In this document: piece after piece, positions 1-8,971 of the stretch
Layout of the letters: each line of letters opens with the position of its first letter
How positions within the stretch are numbered: position 1 is the first letter of the stretch
Assembly: GCF_028716865.1 (NCBI RefSeq)
Contig: NZ_JAQUOY010000008.1
Span: 22,994-86,993 of the forward strand
Reading direction: 5' to 3'
Length of the DNA stretch: 64,000 nt
Origin: Candidatus Methylomirabilis sp.
GTDB lineage: Bacteria > Methylomirabilota > Methylomirabilia > Methylomirabilales > Methylomirabilaceae
The notes under the pieces: model-generated
What the model saw: the letters and a program-made list of their open reading frames with translations, nothing else
Database searches by the model: none
What the model was told of the DNA's origin: nothing
Program-made: the position numbers and the translations under genes

Positions 1-447
1 TGGAAGCCTATTGTAGTCGAGCTTTCGGACGATATCTCCGTTCGTGATGCGGCCAGGACACTAACCGAGCGGGCTGAAAATGAAGTCGATGGCGGTGATG
101 GAAAGCCCGTTGTGATAATATCCGGCGGTGAACTGGTATCTCCGGTCCGAGGTCGTGGACGAGGGGGTCGAAATCAGGCATTCGCCTTGGAATGTGCAGA
201 GGTCATTGCAGGCAAACGGATATCAGTTCTCAGTGCAGGGACTGATGGAATTGACGGAAACTCAGATGCAGCGGGAGCTCTCGCAGACAGTACGACTCTC
301 GGTAGATCTCTCGCGGCTGGACTGGTTGTGGCGAAGGCCCGCGAGGCATCCGATTCCAATGGATTCTTCGACCGACTTGGAGATGCAATTGTGACAGGAC
401 CAACGGGTATCAATGTTCGTGATCTCAGGATCGTGCTGGCATGGTGA
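1..447 (+). CDS. Glycerate 2-kinase (MOFRL family), C-terminal part
   Basis: Open reading frame entering from the left edge, so only the last ~148 residues are visible. It carries the MOFRL-family signature SGGELVSPVRGRGRGGRNQA followed by SAGTDGIDGNSDAAGA, the glycine-rich and TDGIDG segments conserved in class II glycerate kinases. These enzymes phosphorylate D-glycerate to 2-phosphoglycerate in the cytoplasm. Its position just upstream of predicted glucosyl-phosphoglycerate synthesis genes suggests a link between glycerate recycling and phosphoglycerate-based osmolyte synthesis; that link is inference. The N-terminal kinase domain lies outside the window. Confidence 0.85.
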   Translation, partial: WKPIVVELSDDISVRDAARTLTERAENEVDGGDGKPVVIISGGELVSPVRGRGRGGRNQAFALECAEVIAGKRISVLSAGTDGIDGNSDAAGALADSTTLGRSLAAGLVVAKAREASDSNGFFDRLGDAIVTGPTGINVRDLRIVLAW

Positions 448-512
448 AGCCTGAACTGAGTGTGAGCACGCATGACAGGAGAATGGCTATTGCATAAGTG
501 GAGGTTTCGTCA

Positions 513-908
513 ATGACCTCATGTGAAGTGTACAGACCGAAGATCCTGGTCGTTGATGACGATCAGGAGATGCGTCAACTTCTGGACGATGTCCTGACCC
601 GGGAAGGATTCCATGTCGCCCAGGCAGCGAATGGATCAGAGGCCCTTGTTGCGATCCGAGGCACCGCATACAATGTGATCGTCCTCGACAAGATCATGAC
701 CGACATGAGCGGACTGGAAATCCTCCCCGAGATCAAGCGCCTCCAGCCTGGGGCTCAGGTCATCCTCATTACGGCCTTCGGCGACCGGGAGACGGGTGTG
801 GAAGCCATAGGGAAGGGAGCGACAGCCTACCTCGCAAAGCCTTTCGGAATATCCGTTTTGGTTCAGATGGTCAAGAAGGTTCTCGAACAGAAGATCGGCG
901 AAGCGTAA
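513..908 (+). CDS. Stand-alone response regulator receiver protein
   Basis: 131-residue CheY-like single receiver domain with no output domain. KILVVDDD at the N-terminus supplies the acidic pocket, the phospho-acceptor is the D of VLDKIMTDMSG, and the conserved T/S and K appear in LITAFGD and LAKPFG. The ATG at 513 is chosen over the in-frame GTG at 498 because GGAGG at 500-504 sits eight bases before it. No histidine kinase is in the window, so its partner is unknown. It could act through protein contact; a role in controlling the downstream osmolyte genes is only positional inference. Confidence 0.85.
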   Translation: MTSCEVYRPKILVVDDDQEMRQLLDDVLTREGFHVAQAANGSEALVAIRGTAYNVIVLDKIMTDMSGLEILPEIKRLQPGAQVILITAFGDRETGVEAIGKGATAYLAKPFGISVLVQMVKKVLEQKIGEA

Positions 909-933
909 CGACTGTTCAATTGGAGGGAATCGA

Positions 934-2142
934 ATGGGTGATTTCCATCAGACAGGCGTGATCACGACACTCCATCGGCTTGGAAAGCCAAACCTGGAGC
1001 AGCTTGAGAAGGAACTGGAAGAAACACTGCTGTATCGGCCTATCGCCTTGGTGCTGCCGTGTCTCTACTCTGAACTGGAGGGCCAGGCGCTACCCAGGAT
1101 CGTCGATGAACTGGCCCAGGTCCGGTATCTGCGAGAGATCGTCGTTGGCCTGGGACGGGCCGGCAAAGAGGAGTTCCTGAGGGCCAAGGCGTTCTTTGCG
1201 CCTCTTCCTCAGGCGCCCCTTCTGCTCTGGAACGACGGACCCAGGATCCAGGCCCTCTACCAACTACTGGAGGAACGCGGCATCTCTGCAGGTCCTGATG
1301 GCAAAGGGAGGTCGGCGTGGATGACGTTCGGCTACGTCCTGGCTCGTGGCCAAAGCGACGTCATCGCCCTCCACGACTGCGACATCCTGACCTACCATCG
1401 AGAACTGCTTGCTCGACTGTGTTATCCGGTGGCGAATCCCCGATTGGCCTTCGAGTTTGCAAAAGGCTACTACAGCCGGGTGACGGATCGGCTCCACGGG
1501 AGAGCTGTCAGACTCTTGGTGGTGCCCCTCATCCGAGCCCTCCAGCGGATCTTGGACCAGCAACCGTTTTTGACCTACCTGGATAGCTTCAGATACCCTT
1601 TAGCCGGCGAATTCTCCATGATCGCCGATCTGGCCCGGGTGAACAGGATCCCGTCGGATTGGGGGCTGGAAGTTGGGGTGCTGGCTCAGGTCTATCGGAA
1701 CTGTGCCGTGGGCAGGGTCTGCCAGGTCGACCTCGCCGACACCTATGAACACAAGCATCAGGCTCTCTCCGCGACCGATCCGAGCAAGGGTCTCACACGG
1801 ATGGCGATCGACATCACCAAGAGCATCCTCAGGACATTGGCTGAAGAGGGGACCGTCCTTTCCGATGGGCTCTTAAAGACCCTGCCGATCACCTATATCA
1901 GAACAGCCCGTGATATGCTGAGCCGATACCAGAATGACGCGTATATCAACGGGCTTGTGTATGACCAACATCAAGAAGGGCAAGCCGTAGAAGCCTTCGC
2001 GAAGGCAATCCAGTTGGCGATTGAGGGATTTCTGGCTGACCCACTAGGTGTCCCTTTGATTCCCAACTGGAACCGTGTCCTGGCCGCGATTCCTGACTTC
2101 TTGACCAGGCTTCGGGAGGCGGTGGATGCTGATAACGCATAG
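934..2142 (+). CDS. gpgS: Glucosyl-3-phosphoglycerate synthase-like glycosyltransferase
   Basis: 402-residue GT-A glycosyltransferase resembling the GpgS family, which transfers glucose from an NDP-glucose to 3-phosphoglycerate. The metal-binding D-x-D is in ALHDCDILTY (residues ~146-155), and YPLAGEFSMI resembles the GGEFA region that binds the acceptor. A Shine-Dalgarno TTGGAGG precedes the ATG. It is followed immediately by a mannosyl/glucosyl-3-phosphoglycerate phosphatase-family gene, the usual partner in the two-step route to glucosylglycerate. Donor and acceptor specificity (glucose or mannose) cannot be decided from sequence by eye. Confidence 0.72.
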   Translation: MGDFHQTGVITTLHRLGKPNLEQLEKELEETLLYRPIALVLPCLYSELEGQALPRIVDELAQVRYLREIVVGLGRAGKEEFLRAKAFFAPLPQAPLLLWNDGPRIQALYQLLEERGISAGPDGKGRSAWMTFGYVLARGQSDVIALHDCDILTYHRELLARLCYPVANPRLAFEFAKGYYSRVTDRLHGRAVRLLVVPLIRALQRILDQQPFLTYLDSFRYPLAGEFSMIADLARVNRIPSDWGLEVGVLAQVYRNCAVGRVCQVDLADTYEHKHQALSATDPSKGLTRMAIDITKSILRTLAEEGTVLSDGLLKTLPITYIRTARDMLSRYQNDAYINGLVYDQHQEGQAVEAFAKAIQLAIEGFLADPLGVPLIPNWNRVLAAIPDFLTRLREAVDADNA

Positions 2143-2181
2143 CTCAAGGCAGAGCAGGAGGTAAAGAGGAAAAAGGTTGTG

Positions 2182-3006
2182 ATGGGCAGCGAGGCACATC
2201 TTATCATCTACACAGATCTGGATGGGACATTGCTGGACCATGAGACGTACAGTTTCGGTCTGGCCCAGGAGGCCCTGAAGGAGGTCGAGCGGAGAGGAAT
2301 CCCCCTCGTCCTTTGTACGAGCAAGACGAGGGCTGAGGTAGAGCAGTACCGGCAACTCCTGAACAATCACGACCCGTTTATCGTGGAGAACGGCGGCGCC
2401 ACCTTTATCCCTAAAGGTTATTTCGCCTTTGCCTATCCTTACCAGAAGGAGATCGCCGAGTACCACGTTATCGAAGCTGGAATCCCTTACCCCCAACTGG
2501 TCGCGGCGTTGAACATGGCGAGAGAGGAAAGCGGCGTCAAGGTCGTGGGCTTTTCGGATCTGAGCGCGGAAGAGGTAGCTCGACTCACGGGTCTTCTTCC
2601 GGAGGAGGCGCGCCTGGCGAAGGAGCGAGAGTACGACGAACCCTTCTTGGTTCATGGGTCAGAAGAAGAAGCGGAACGGGTGAAAGTGCTTTTGAGGAAG
2701 CAGGGTTTCCTGTGCACGCAGGGAGGGAGGTTCGACCACCTCACCGGACGCAACGACAAGGGGAGGGCGGTCTCAACGTTGACCGGACTTTTTCAGCAGG
2801 CATGGGGAAGGGTGCGTACCGTGGGAATCGGAGACAGCCAGAACGATCTTCCAATGCTTCGGACTGTGGATGTCGCCATCCTCGTCCAGCGGCCAGACGA
2901 AACACACGACCCTACGGTCAGGGTTCCTAACCTTATCCGTGTTCGGGGTATCGGGCCGCAGGGCTGGCGAACGGCCGTCCTGGACCTATTGGTTCGTCAG
3001 GACTGA
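2182..3006 (+). CDS. Mannosyl/glucosyl-3-phosphoglycerate phosphatase (HAD-IIB)
   Basis: 274-residue HAD phosphatase of the MPGP type. The nucleophile motif is IIYTDLDGTLLD near the N-terminus, motif II is VLCTSKTRAEV, and motif III/IV are the K of GRNDKGRAV and GIGDSQNDLPML. The cap includes IVENGGATFIP, typical of MPGP enzymes. It would remove the phosphate made by the upstream synthase to give the free osmolyte. An in-frame GTG lies at 2179; ATG at 2182 fits the AGAGGA at 2165-2170 at least as well. It is followed after a few bases by a second glycosyltransferase. Confidence 0.82.
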   Translation: MGSEAHLIIYTDLDGTLLDHETYSFGLAQEALKEVERRGIPLVLCTSKTRAEVEQYRQLLNNHDPFIVENGGATFIPKGYFAFAYPYQKEIAEYHVIEAGIPYPQLVAALNMAREESGVKVVGFSDLSAEEVARLTGLLPEEARLAKEREYDEPFLVHGSEEEAERVKVLLRKQGFLCTQGGRFDHLTGRNDKGRAVSTLTGLFQQAWGRVRTVGIGDSQNDLPMLRTVDVAILVQRPDETHDPTVRVPNLIRVRGIGPQGWRTAVLDLLVRQD

Positions 3007-3011
3007 AGAAG

Positions 3012-4265
3012 GTGGAACAGTTCCTTTATGAACCGGTTGTGGAGAGGCTGCAAGAGATCCGGAAGGCCGACATCCTGATCGGGATTCCGAGCTACAACAA
3101 CGCCGGCACGATCGGGGATGTGGTCAAGACAATCGCCTCCGGACTCACCATATACTTCCCCAAAGCTCGATCCGTCATCGTCAACTCCGATGGGGGCTCT
3201 CAGGATGGGACCTCGCAGGCTGTTGAGGCCGCTCTTGAAGACCCCTCCCTCCTTCTCGTTCAGCATCCCGTGCCTCCCATCCACAAGATCATCACCCCGT
3301 ACCATGGCATTCCCGGAAAGGGGAGTGCCTTTCGAACGATCTTTAAGATTGCCGAAACGCTTCAGGTGCAGGCCTGTGCGGTTGTCGACTCAGACCTTCG
3401 TTCCATCTCGCCCGAGTGGGTGGAGCGGTTGATCCGACCCGTCTACGAGGGGGGATTCGATTATGTGGCGCCGCTGTACCATCGCCATAAGTACGATGGG
3501 ACCATTACCAACAGCATCGTCTACCCCCTCACTAGGGCCCTGTATGCCCAACAGATTCGACAACCTATCGGTGGCGATTTTGGCTTTTCAGGGAAGCTGG
3601 CCGCCCTGTATCTCACCAAGCAGGTATGGGGGACCGATGTGGCCCGCTTCGGGATCGATATCTGGATGACGGTCACCGCGGCGGCTGAGAAATATCGGAT
3701 CTGTCAGGCGTTCCTTGGGGCCAAAGTTCACGAGCACAAGGACCCCGGGCTGCATCTCTCCGGGATGCTAGTGCAGGTGGTGGGTTCGCTCTTCAGCCTC
3801 ATGGAGGAGTATCAGAGCGTATGGCAAGCCACGCAAGAGTCGAGTCCTGTTCCCATCTTCGGACCGTTACGCGAGGTGGAGGTTGAGCACGTCTCGGTGA
3901 ACGTCGAACGGATGGTGAACGCCTTTAAGCAGGGAGTTCGCGATCTGCTACCCATCTGGGAGATCATTCTGGCACCCGAGACTTTGACCGAACTGCTGCT
4001 CATTGCTCCATTGGAGACGGAGGAGTTCCGATTTCCGATGGATGTCTGGGTCTCTGTGGTTTATGATTTCGCTCTCGCCTACCACCATCGGGCCCTGCAC
4101 CTGGAGCATCTACTCAAGGCCCTGACCCCGCTCTACCTCGGCAGGACCGCCTCCTTTGTCCTGGAGACGCGAGAGAGCGGCCATCAGCAGGTCGAAGGGG
4201 TCATCGAGACGATGGCTGAACAGTTTGAGGCAATGAAGCCGTACCTGGTGGCGCGTTGGAGGTGA
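3012..4265 (+). CDS. GT-A glycosyltransferase, candidate glucosylglycerate synthase
   Basis: 417-residue family-2-like glycosyltransferase. ILIGIPSYNNAGTIGDVV forms the nucleotide-binding start (residues ~22-40), VVDSDLRSISPEW is the D-x-D region, and QPIGGDFGFSG resembles the acceptor loop of Ggs/MggA-type enzymes. Those families either make glucosylglycerate directly or add a further hexose to glucosyl-3-phosphoglycerate. The GTG start is five bases after the phosphatase stop, so the two are probably cotranscribed. The C-terminal ~120 residues are helical and not assigned. Product is inferred from family resemblance and operon context. Confidence 0.65.
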   Translation: MEQFLYEPVVERLQEIRKADILIGIPSYNNAGTIGDVVKTIASGLTIYFPKARSVIVNSDGGSQDGTSQAVEAALEDPSLLLVQHPVPPIHKIITPYHGIPGKGSAFRTIFKIAETLQVQACAVVDSDLRSISPEWVERLIRPVYEGGFDYVAPLYHRHKYDGTITNSIVYPLTRALYAQQIRQPIGGDFGFSGKLAALYLTKQVWGTDVARFGIDIWMTVTAAAEKYRICQAFLGAKVHEHKDPGLHLSGMLVQVVGSLFSLMEEYQSVWQATQESSPVPIFGPLREVEVEHVSVNVERMVNAFKQGVRDLLPIWEIILAPETLTELLLIAPLETEEFRFPMDVWVSVVYDFALAYHHRALHLEHLLKALTPLYLGRTASFVLETRESGHQQVEGVIETMAEQFEAMKPYLVARWR

Positions 4266-4269
4266 AACC

Positions 4270-4977
4270 ATGAATGAGCTGTGGCAAGAGGCTATGCTCG
4301 ATGCCGTTCAAAACACCGGTAAACGGCTGACCCTCTTTCTACCAAACATCCTGGCTATGATGACCCTCGTCGTGATCGGCCTTGTGGCAGGGTGGATCGT
4401 GAAAAGCCTCCTCCACCGGATCCTGTTGGCCGTGAAGTTCGATCCGCTCTGTGAGCGATGGGGATTGAGCCAGTCCCTGACTAAGGCGGGGGTGAGGCGA
4501 TCTTGCTCCTATCTCGTCGGCCGCCTGAGCTTCTGGGCCGTCTTCCTGGTCTTTACCTTCATGGGGATCGACGCCCTGAATCTCGCGGCGGCCACTCGCC
4601 TCACTACAGGCGCCCTGGACTTCTTACCCCAACTACTGACCGCCCTTCTCCTCCTCTGGGCCGGATGGCTTTTGGCCATTTTTTTAGCTCAAGGGGCCCT
4701 TATTACGGCAGTTAATGCCCAGTGGCGGGGAGCACACCTCATCGCTACCCTGATTCGGTGGGGTGTCCTAATCTTCACGGCGGCGACGGTCCTCACCCAA
4801 TTAGGAATCGCCAAGGAGATGGTGGTGGCGGCATTCTCTATCGCCTTCGGTGGCGTGGTACTGGCCTTGGCGCTCGCCTTTGGCCTGGGCGGCAGGGACC
4901 TGGCCAGAGAGCTGCTTGAACGCCGCCTTCGCAACGAGAAGGATCAGGAGGAGAAGAATGAGATCTCCCATCTCTAA
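4270..4977 (+). CDS. MscS-related conserved TM-helix membrane protein
   Basis: 235-residue integral membrane protein with about five hydrophobic segments. The last one, containing IAFGGVVLALALAFGLGG followed by RDLARELLERRL, looks like the pore-lining helix of small-conductance mechanosensitive channels and the PF05552 TM-helix repeats. The cytoplasmic beta-domain of true MscS is absent and the protein ends in a short charged tail. GGAGGTGAAACC precedes the ATG, five bases after the previous stop. Placement beside osmolyte genes suggests release or sensing of osmotic pressure; this is inference. Confidence 0.7.
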   Translation: MNELWQEAMLDAVQNTGKRLTLFLPNILAMMTLVVIGLVAGWIVKSLLHRILLAVKFDPLCERWGLSQSLTKAGVRRSCSYLVGRLSFWAVFLVFTFMGIDALNLAAATRLTTGALDFLPQLLTALLLLWAGWLLAIFLAQGALITAVNAQWRGAHLIATLIRWGVLIFTAATVLTQLGIAKEMVVAAFSIAFGGVVLALALAFGLGGRDLARELLERRLRNEKDQEEKNEISHL

Positions 4978-4991
4978 TGAGGTAGAGAACC

Positions 4992-6761
4992 GTGGACTCT
5001 AAGTCTTCTTGGAAGCGCCCTGCTTGGGCTGACATCCGTGCACTGCTTGGGTCCACAGTGAACGTCCTGCGGACGGCTCTGGCCTATCTCCTTGGCGTGA
5101 GCGAGGAGAGAAAGCCGGAGATTTATCTTCGGCTGGCTCAGACAGCATCCCTAGCGGAGTTAAACTACTGGCTACAACTTGTGTTCTCTTGTGGTATCGC
5201 CACACTCGGGCTGGTCCTCAACAGTCCGGCAGTTGTCATTGGCGCAATGCTGGTTTCGCCCATGATGGGCCCTATCATGGCGACCGGTCTTTCGCTCGTG
5301 GTAGGTGATGTGTACCTGGGTTTCAAGTCGCTAGTCAACATCTTCCTCAGCTCCTTCATGGCGGTCTGCATCTCCGCACTCTTGGTAGCGTTCCTACCGT
5401 TCACAGCGGTCACAGAAGAGATCGCCGCCAGGATTCAGCCGACAGTGCTCGATATGGCCGTCGCACTGTTGTGCGGGTTGGCTGGAGCCGTGGCCAGTTG
5501 TCTCAGCCGGACCCAAGTTGGAACTGCCGCACCTGGTGTTGCGATTGCGGTTGCGCTGATGCCGCCGCTGTGCGTGGTCGGATTCGGGGTTGGCATCGGG
5601 TTTGACTGGCCCATTGTGAAAGGCGGTGGACTGTTATTCCTCGCAAATCTGGTGGCTATTATTGTGACTTCGGCGCTCGTCTTTTTTACTGTTCGCATGG
5701 ATACCGATGAGGTGCAGGAGTGCGCTTTCCAATGGGAAGAGAGTCAAGCGACGCCGGACAGCAGGTTTGCTCATCTGGTGCAGTGGGTGCCTCTCTATCG
5801 GAGAGTGAGACGCGTCGGGTCTCTCCCTGGCCGGCTCACGATCATCCTGCTCTTCCTGATCCTGATCTTCATTCCGCTGAAACAAGCCTTGACCCGTGTG
5901 ACGCGGGAGGTGACCATCCGCCAAGAGGTCAATAAACGCGTGAAGGCGTTTGCGCAGCGTGGGCGTTCGGCGATTGATGCGAAGGACACGATCATCAGCG
6001 AAGGTAAGATCATCGTTCTGTTGCGAATTTCGACCGCCGAGCTATATAGGCAAGCGGATCGGGAGCGCTTCGAGCGGGAGACATCGGCTGTCCTGGGGGC
6101 GCCGGTTGAGCTGGAGTTGACGCAAAATCTGGCCAGCATCGGCGAAGGCGATACGATCTCGCGGCTGCTGAAGCCCGGCGCGTCGGTGGCTCAGAGCAAA
6201 TCTAAGACACTCATGCAGCTTACGCTGGACCTGAGCCATCGCCTCCATCAGATGACAACCGTGCTGCCCTTCCCGCCCGAATCGGTTCTCGCGGAGATGC
6301 GAACGGTCGTTTCTGACCGCACGGGGCGTCTAGGCATGGAGGTAATCTATTTGGGGGAGCGGGATCTTGCTCCGGACACGCAGGCAGTTATTAACCAAGT
6401 GATCGGACGCGAGGCAGCCATCGCCGATCTCGATGTCTCCTATCGGCGCATTGCCGGAGGAGTGCGGTTTCGCATACCGTTTGGATTCGGGTCGGCCACT
6501 CCAGGGAGGAGGGCCACGGAAGCTATTGATCGTGCTGGTCGTGTGCTGGCCAAGTACCCCTCGCTCGCCGCGCATCTCGCCGGGAACGCCGAGTCGGACG
6601 AGTCGCAGCGAAACGGGAAACTGGCCGAACAACGCGCGATAGCGGTCCGCCTATCGCTCCTGGAGCGTTGGCACATCGACCCCAAACGCATCATCGTGGA
6701 GACAGGGAAGGAACCTCGGAGGGCTGTGACCATAGCTCTTTCTCAGTCTTTAAGCTCTTAA
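4992..6761 (+). CDS. DUF389 membrane protein with OmpA-like C-terminal domain
   Basis: 589-residue protein starting at GTG. Residues ~45-260 hold the DUF389 (TIGR00341) membrane domain, with several hydrophobic helices and the motif GAMLVSPMMGPIMA. Another hydrophobic helix lies near residue 290, then a soluble region. The last ~90 residues, including LAGNAESDESQRNGKLAEQR and a following RIIVETG, read like an OmpA/MotB peptidoglycan-associating fold, though divergent. DUF389 function is not established. If the OmpA-like reading is right, the tail would sit in the periplasm and tether the protein to the wall. It is the last gene of the osmolyte cluster. Confidence 0.72.
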   Translation: MDSKSSWKRPAWADIRALLGSTVNVLRTALAYLLGVSEERKPEIYLRLAQTASLAELNYWLQLVFSCGIATLGLVLNSPAVVIGAMLVSPMMGPIMATGLSLVVGDVYLGFKSLVNIFLSSFMAVCISALLVAFLPFTAVTEEIAARIQPTVLDMAVALLCGLAGAVASCLSRTQVGTAAPGVAIAVALMPPLCVVGFGVGIGFDWPIVKGGGLLFLANLVAIIVTSALVFFTVRMDTDEVQECAFQWEESQATPDSRFAHLVQWVPLYRRVRRVGSLPGRLTIILLFLILIFIPLKQALTRVTREVTIRQEVNKRVKAFAQRGRSAIDAKDTIISEGKIIVLLRISTAELYRQADRERFERETSAVLGAPVELELTQNLASIGEGDTISRLLKPGASVAQSKSKTLMQLTLDLSHRLHQMTTVLPFPPESVLAEMRTVVSDRTGRLGMEVIYLGERDLAPDTQAVINQVIGREAAIADLDVSYRRIAGGVRFRIPFGFGSATPGRRATEAIDRAGRVLAKYPSLAAHLAGNAESDESQRNGKLAEQRAIAVRLSLLERWHIDPKRIIVETGKEPRRAVTIALSQSLSS

Positions 6762-6818
6762 TCTGCAATGAGTGAAGGGAGATCAGTACTGTCCACCCCT
6801 AAGCGAGGGGACTTAGAG

Positions 6819-8099
6819 ATGCGGAAGGCCGCTTCGACGGCGTTGGCTTTTTTTATTGTCATCGGGTTCGGGTGTACCCAGGAAAGGTCTCTGACAGAGA
6901 GAAAAACTGAGCCCCGAATCGTGTTCGCCCATTTCAAGGTGCCCTCTCCTGAAACCCTTTCGGGGTTGATCGAGGCGTTTGAGCGGCAGAACCCTGGGGT
7001 CAAGGTCATCGAGGAGATCCTCCCTGCCTCTACGGACCAGCAGCATCAGTTCTACGTGACAGCTCTCGAAGGCCGGTCCGCGGCCTTTGACGTATTCGCG
7101 CTGGACGTCATCTGGGTGCAGGAGTTCGCCAGAGCAGGGTGGCTCCTGGATCTGAGCCCGAGATTGGGGGGTGAGAGGTTAGCAGAGTTTCTGCCAGGCC
7201 CTGTTGAGGCTGCGACCTACAACGATCGCATCCATGCGGTCCCTTGGTTCGCGAACGCGGGCATCCTGTATTTTCGAAAGGACCTGCTGTCGAAGTACGG
7301 ATTTGCGCCTCCACGGACCTTTAAAGAGCTGTCCCACCAAGCGGTGACCATCTTGGCAGGGGAACAAGATCCGGATCTCAAGGGTTTCGTCTGGCAGGGG
7401 AAGCAGTATGAGGGGTTGATCTGTGTCGCCCTGGAGTTCATCCACGGAAATGGGGGTAGTGTTCTGGAGGGGCACCACTCGGCCCTTCGGGATAAGCAGG
7501 CTGTTGAGGCTCTCCAGTTGATGCATGACCTCATCGCTATCAACAAGGTGTCTCCCCCCCTTGTGACATCGGCGGATGAGGAGGCCACCCGTCACCTCTT
7601 CGGAGCCGGCCGGGCGATTTTCATGCGGAACTGGCCCTATGCCCTGGCACTGTATGAGCAGGAAGGCTCGAAGGTACGGGGCAAGGTCGGCATTGCCCCG
7701 CTCCCTTCCTTTGAGGGGTATCAAAGCGCTCCGACACTGGGGGGCTGGTTGCTCGGGGTCAACCGTTTCTCAACACGTCCGGACCTGGCCCGGAAACTCG
7801 TCGAGTTCCTGACCAGTCAGGCCGCTCAGAAGGCTCTGGCCATAAAGCTCGGGTTTCCACCGGCGCGCGATGCCCTCTATCACGATGCAGAGCTCAAAAT
7901 GGCGAACCCCTTTATCTCGCCTCTGTACGAGGCGATGCGCCGGGCCCGTCCAAGGCCCATCACTCCCTTCTACCTCATGATCTCTCAAGTCCTCCAACCG
8001 GAGCTGAGCGCGGCCATCATGGGGGTGAAACCGCCTGAGCGGGCCCTGGAGGACGCCTCCCGACTCATCGAGCACATCTTGAAGCTGGAGGTGCAATGA
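6819..8099 (+). CDS. ABC sugar-binding lipoprotein (family 1)
   Basis: Extracellular solute-binding protein of ~426 residues with a lipoprotein signal peptide (ALAFFIVIGFGC, lipobox Cys near residue 19). It has the SBP_bac_1 fold features, including FDVFALDVIWVQEFARAGWL and AVPWFANAGILYFRKDLL, as in maltose/trehalose-type binding proteins. ATG 6819 is preferred over the in-frame ATG at 6768 because it follows GAGGGG and starts directly with the signal peptide. It overlaps the first permease gene by four bases. The substrate is probably a disaccharide or glucosylglycerate-like solute, given the neighbouring osmolyte genes; specificity is inferred only. Confidence 0.88.
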   Translation: MRKAASTALAFFIVIGFGCTQERSLTERKTEPRIVFAHFKVPSPETLSGLIEAFERQNPGVKVIEEILPASTDQQHQFYVTALEGRSAAFDVFALDVIWVQEFARAGWLLDLSPRLGGERLAEFLPGPVEAATYNDRIHAVPWFANAGILYFRKDLLSKYGFAPPRTFKELSHQAVTILAGEQDPDLKGFVWQGKQYEGLICVALEFIHGNGGSVLEGHHSALRDKQAVEALQLMHDLIAINKVSPPLVTSADEEATRHLFGAGRAIFMRNWPYALALYEQEGSKVRGKVGIAPLPSFEGYQSAPTLGGWLLGVNRFSTRPDLARKLVEFLTSQAAQKALAIKLGFPPARDALYHDAELKMANPFISPLYEAMRRARPRPITPFYLMISQVLQPELSAAIMGVKPPERALEDASRLIEHILKLEVQ

Positions 8100-8971
8100 G
8101 AAAGGACGAGATCAGGCCGGCCTTGCTTATGATTCTGCCGGCCTGCCTGTTCATCGGGGCTCTGGCCATCTTCCCGATCCTTCACGCCTTCAGGATCAGT
8201 CTCGATCGGAGGATGCCTGTATTTGGTATCTCGTACTTCGTGGGTCTCGACAACTACCGCTTCCTCCTCCAAGACCCTCGCTTTTGGCAAAGCTTCTTGA
8301 ATACCGCATACTTCTCCCTGCTCTCCGTCTCCCTGGAGCTGGCTCTCGGCCTTCTCCTGGCCATACTCCTTCACGGGTCTTTTCGAGGACGGGGCCTCTT
8401 TAGGGCTGTCGTGCTCATCCCATGGGCTATCCCCACCGTGGTCTCGGCCAGGATGTGGGAATGGATCTTAAACCCCGACTTCGGCTTGCTGAATTACCTT
8501 CTGCAGCAGATAGGCCTGCTGTCCTCCCCGCTCAATTGGCTTGGGGATCGCGTCCTGGCCATGCATGCGCTCATCCTGGCCGACGTCTGGAAGACCAGCC
8601 CCTTCGTAGCCCTCATCCTGTTGACCGGCCTCCAGATGATCCCTGAGGAGTTGTATGAGGCGGCGAGAGTTGACGGCGCAGGCAGGTGGCAGATCTTCCG
8701 GCGGATTACCTTTCCTCTTCTGTTGCCCTTTATCCTCATCGCCCTTCTCTTCAGAACGCTCGATGCCTTCCGGATCTTCGATCTGGTCTATGTGCTGACA
8801 GGAGGCGGACCGGCCAACACCACCGAGACGTTAAGCCTCTACGCCTATAAGCTCCTTTTCCAAACCCTTCAGTTCGGCTACGGCTCTGCGGTGGCCGTAG
8901 CGACCTTTCTCACCGTCCTGCTCATCAGCGCTGCGTACATCTCCCTCTTGAGAAGGCAGCATCATGGATAG
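8096..8971 (+). CDS. Carbohydrate ABC transporter permease (MalF type)
   Basis: 291-residue inner-membrane permease with six predicted membrane helices. The EAA loop is EELYEAARVDGAGRWQIFRR near residue 185, the site that contacts the ATPase. LTGGGPANTTETL near the C-terminus is typical of the MalF/UgpA class. The ATG overlaps the binding-protein stop (ATGA), and the 3' end overlaps the second permease by eight bases, so translation is likely coupled. Confidence 0.92.
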   Translation: MRKDEIRPALLMILPACLFIGALAIFPILHAFRISLDRRMPVFGISYFVGLDNYRFLLQDPRFWQSFLNTAYFSLLSVSLELALGLLLAILLHGSFRGRGLFRAVVLIPWAIPTVVSARMWEWILNPDFGLLNYLLQQIGLLSSPLNWLGDRVLAMHALILADVWKTSPFVALILLTGLQMIPEELYEAARVDGAGRWQIFRRITFPLLLPFILIALLFRTLDAFRIFDLVYVLTGGGPANTTETLSLYAYKLLFQTLQFGYGSAVAVATFLTVLLISAAYISLLRRQHHG

